Source: CAISIP01 sp031403955 | Lineage (GTDB): Bacteria; Pseudomonadota; Gammaproteobacteria; Burkholderiales; Burkholderiaceae_C | DNA: 34,945 nt | Direction of reading: 5' to 3' | Assembly: GCA_031403955.1 (NCBI GenBank) | Contig: JANNGR010000535.1 | Location: 1 to 34,945, forward strand | In this document: piece by piece, positions 33,181 to 34,945 of the stretch | Position numbering within the stretch: position 1 is the stretch's first letter | How the letters are laid out: each line of letters begins with the position of its first letter | Notes under the pieces: generated by a model | What the model was told of the DNA's origin: nothing | Database searches by the model: none | Seen by the model: only the letters and a program-made list of their open reading frames with translations | Position numbers and translations under genes: made by a program

Positions 33181-34945
33181 GCCGCGCTAGAACTTCAAGC
33201 AACTCCGTTTCGCCGCGGATCATCTGCATTGGTGGCAGTGCCGCCAACAGACGCCGTCCATATCCCATGGCCGTCAATCGGGTGTCACACAACACCAACA
33301 CACCACGATCGGACTCTCGTCGAATCAGCCGACCGGCACCCTGCTTGAGCGCGACGGCCGCCTCGGGAATGAAATAGTCGTTGAACGCACTTCTGCCCGA
33401 CGCTTCAAGGCGTCTGGAACGCGCCTCCACCAACGGGTCACTGGGCGGCGGAAACGGCAATTTGTCGATCACCACCATCTGCAAGGCGTCACCTGGCACG
33501 TCCACGCCTTCCCAAAACGACGCCGACCCGACCAATATGCAACCGGGACCACCATCGTTACCCGCACTGCGCAAGCGGTCCATCAGCTCTCGCTTGGGAC
33601 CCTGACCTTGCACCAGAATCTGCATCGTTTGAGAGCCTGCGAAAAACGCAGTCAGAGCCTCGCTGATGCTGCGCAGGGCACGCAGCGTGGTGGTCAAGAC
33701 CAATGTACGACCGCCAATCAACGGTGCAGTCCTGGCCACCAGGGCGGCAACTTGGGCGCTGTGGTCAGGATCGCCGGGCTTGGGCAAGTCACGCGGCACA
33801 TATAGGGCCGCCTGGCGCTGGTAATCAAAAGGGCTTTGCACTCTCAATGTCCGCGCTTCGGTCAAGCCACAGGGTTCGGTAAACCAGCGTAAACGGGAGT
33901 CGTCCCCCAAGGTCGCGGAGGTAAAAATCCAGGACCGTCGAGTCTGCGATTCGCCACTGGATTTGAGCACCCTGTCCTGCACCGCCTGTGCGATGTCCAG
34001 CGGTGACTCGACCAGCCGTAGCTGGGCGCCAACATCCACCCACCGAACACAGTCGCTATCACGCTGCCGAAGGAAAAACTCGGCCTGTGCAGCCAGTTCA
34101 GCCGCGCGTTCGCGCAACCGCACAAAATCCGGACCAATCTCTCCAACGCCATCCAAGGAGCTCGCCGCGTTTGCGCATGCCTCACGCACAGTTGCCAATG
34201 CTGCCACCCAATCGTCTTGCGCTATTTGTTCGGGCGCCGCCTCGGTCCAACGCAGGCGCGCAGCGGCTGGGGTTCTCCCCACCAACATGCGCAAATCACG
34301 CGCAGCGCGTTCTGTGCCCGCAGCCACTTGTTGCCAGTCAACCAGCCCTCGCGCCTGCGCCAGCCCGATCGCCAGCATATCGCGCGCAAAGTCAATTACC
34401 TGCCCGGTGGTCAAATGCCGGCCCAAGAACTGCAGACCGGTTTCGTTGAGCTGATGCGCTTCGTCAAATACGACCGTCTGGACGGTGGGCAGCAATTCCG
34501 CCATGCCAGATTCGCGAACCGCCAGATCGGCGAAAAAAAGGTGGTGGTTGATCACTACCACGTCCGCTGCCAATGCCTCACGCCGAGCCTGGTTGACGTG
34601 GCAGCCACGGAATTTTGGACATTGAGCCCCCAGACAGTTTTCACGTGAGGACGTGACATACGGCAACACGGGCGAACGTTCGTCCAGGCCAGCCAACTCG
34701 GCCAGATCTCCGCTGCGCGTGACATGCGACCATTGCTCGATCCTGGCCAGTGTTCTGGTCGCGACGCGGTCCTTAAGCGCTGAATCCTGGCGTGCCAACT
34801 CCATCCGGTGCAGACACAGGTAACTAGCACGGCCTTTCAACAAGGCGCAGCGCACTGGCAAGCCAAGCGCCTGAACCAATTGCGGCAGGTCACGCCCGAA
34901 TAATTGGTCTTGCAGGGTCTTTGTCGCGGTCGACAATAAAACGCG
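33143..34945 (-). CDS. dinG: DinG-type Fe-S DNA helicase, 5' end outside window
   Basis: A superfamily 2 helicase of the XPD/DinG group that unwinds DNA 5'-3' and removes R-loops. About 600 residues are visible; the frame runs to the window edge, so the Q motif and Walker A are missing. Seen are four cluster cysteines (YLC, ENC, QC, GC around CLGAQCPKFRGC), the DEAH box VVFDEAHQL, SATLGD (motif III), motif V SFWEGVDVPGDALQ and motif VI QGAGRLIRRESDRG. YoaA is a close paralogue, so DinG versus YoaA is not settled. The stop lies within the last codons of the convergent bamD. Confidence 0.9.
   Translation of the reverse strand, partial: RVLLSTATKTLQDQLFGRDLPQLVQALGLPVRCALLKGRASYLCLHRMELARQDSALKDRVATRTLARIEQWSHVTRSGDLAELAGLDERSPVLPYVTSSRENCLGAQCPKFRGCHVNQARREALAADVVVINHHLFFADLAVRESGMAELLPTVQTVVFDEAHQLNETGLQFLGRHLTTGQVIDFARDMLAIGLAQARGLVDWQQVAAGTERAARDLRMLVGRTPAAARLRWTEAAPEQIAQDDWVAALATVREACANAASSLDGVGEIGPDFVRLRERAAELAAQAEFFLRQRDSDCVRWVDVGAQLRLVESPLDIAQAVQDRVLKSSGESQTRRSWIFTSATLGDDSRLRWFTEPCGLTEARTLRVQSPFDYQRQAALYVPRDLPKPGDPDHSAQVAALVARTAPLIGGRTLVLTTTLRALRSISEALTAFFAGSQTMQILVQGQGPKRELMDRLRSAGNDGGPGCILVGSASFWEGVDVPGDALQMVVIDKLPFPPPSDPLVEARSRRLEASGRSAFNDYFIPEAAVALKQGAGRLIRRESDRGVLVLCDTRLTAMGYGRRLLAALPPMQMIRGETELLEVLARLTRTSTMDHCRS

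Overview
The window is GC-rich chromosomal DNA, almost fully coding, from a betaproteobacterium of the order Burkholderiales (family not settled; Comamonadaceae-like is my guess). The best evidence is gene order. On the minus strand ndk-rlmN-pilW-rodZ-ispG-hisS-yfgM-bamB-der-hfq-hflX-hflK-hflC-DUF2065-hisZ-purA-phosphoribosyltransferase runs without interruption, which is the arrangement typical of that order. HisZ, a rodZ/ispG/hisS/bamB/der block and a divergent rluD/bamD pair fit the same picture. There are no tRNA, rRNA, CRISPR, insertion sequence or prophage signals that I can recognise.

Region 1 (1-3500) is metabolic. It holds a PrpB-type methylisocitrate lyase (+), a convergent class V aminotransferase of the serine/alanine-glyoxylate type (-), and, divergent from that, an FAD enzyme very like D-arginine dehydrogenase DauA (+) whose basic-side-chain residue appears to be replaced. 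Region 2 (3500-7615, +) starts with a gene-poor stretch that seems to be the decayed N-terminal part of a MarR-GNAT fusion. It continues with the surviving GNAT domain, an EamA exporter, two half-size chromate transporter genes and an aldo/keto reductase, closely packed like an operon. Region 3 (7622-11018) has rlmB and a YbbA-like ABC ATPase (-), and a divergent TesA-like SGNH esterase overlapping mnmH, the tRNA 2-selenouridine synthase (+).

Region 4 (11035-32291, all minus) is a run of 21 co-directional housekeeping genes: rluD, scpB, rluB, ndk, rlmN, pilW, rodZ, ispG, hisS, yfgM, bamB, der, hfq, hflX, hflK, hflC, DUF2065, hisZ, purA, a phosphoribosyltransferase, a cystathionine beta-lyase-like enzyme and a small lysine-rich protein (22 including rluD). 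Many neighbours overlap by 1-8 bases or are separated by fewer than 30. The themes are ribosome and tRNA maturation (RluD, RluB, RlmN, Der, HflX, HisS), the outer membrane and cell envelope (BamB, RodZ, PilW, YfgM), membrane proteolysis control (HflKC), Hfq riboregulation, and histidine, purine and isoprenoid synthesis.

Region 5 (32374-34945) has bamD (+), divergent from rluD with a perfect TATAAT box, and the 3' part of a dinG-type iron-sulfur helicase (-) whose end overlaps the end of bamD by 38 bases and whose start lies beyond the window.

I did not find a clearly new system. The best leads are the altered substrate pocket of the DauA-like enzyme, the degraded MarR-GNAT gene with a 16-base perfect palindrome next to it, and the tail-to-tail overlap of bamD and dinG. 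Comparisons with known proteins are from memory of the families; no search was run.
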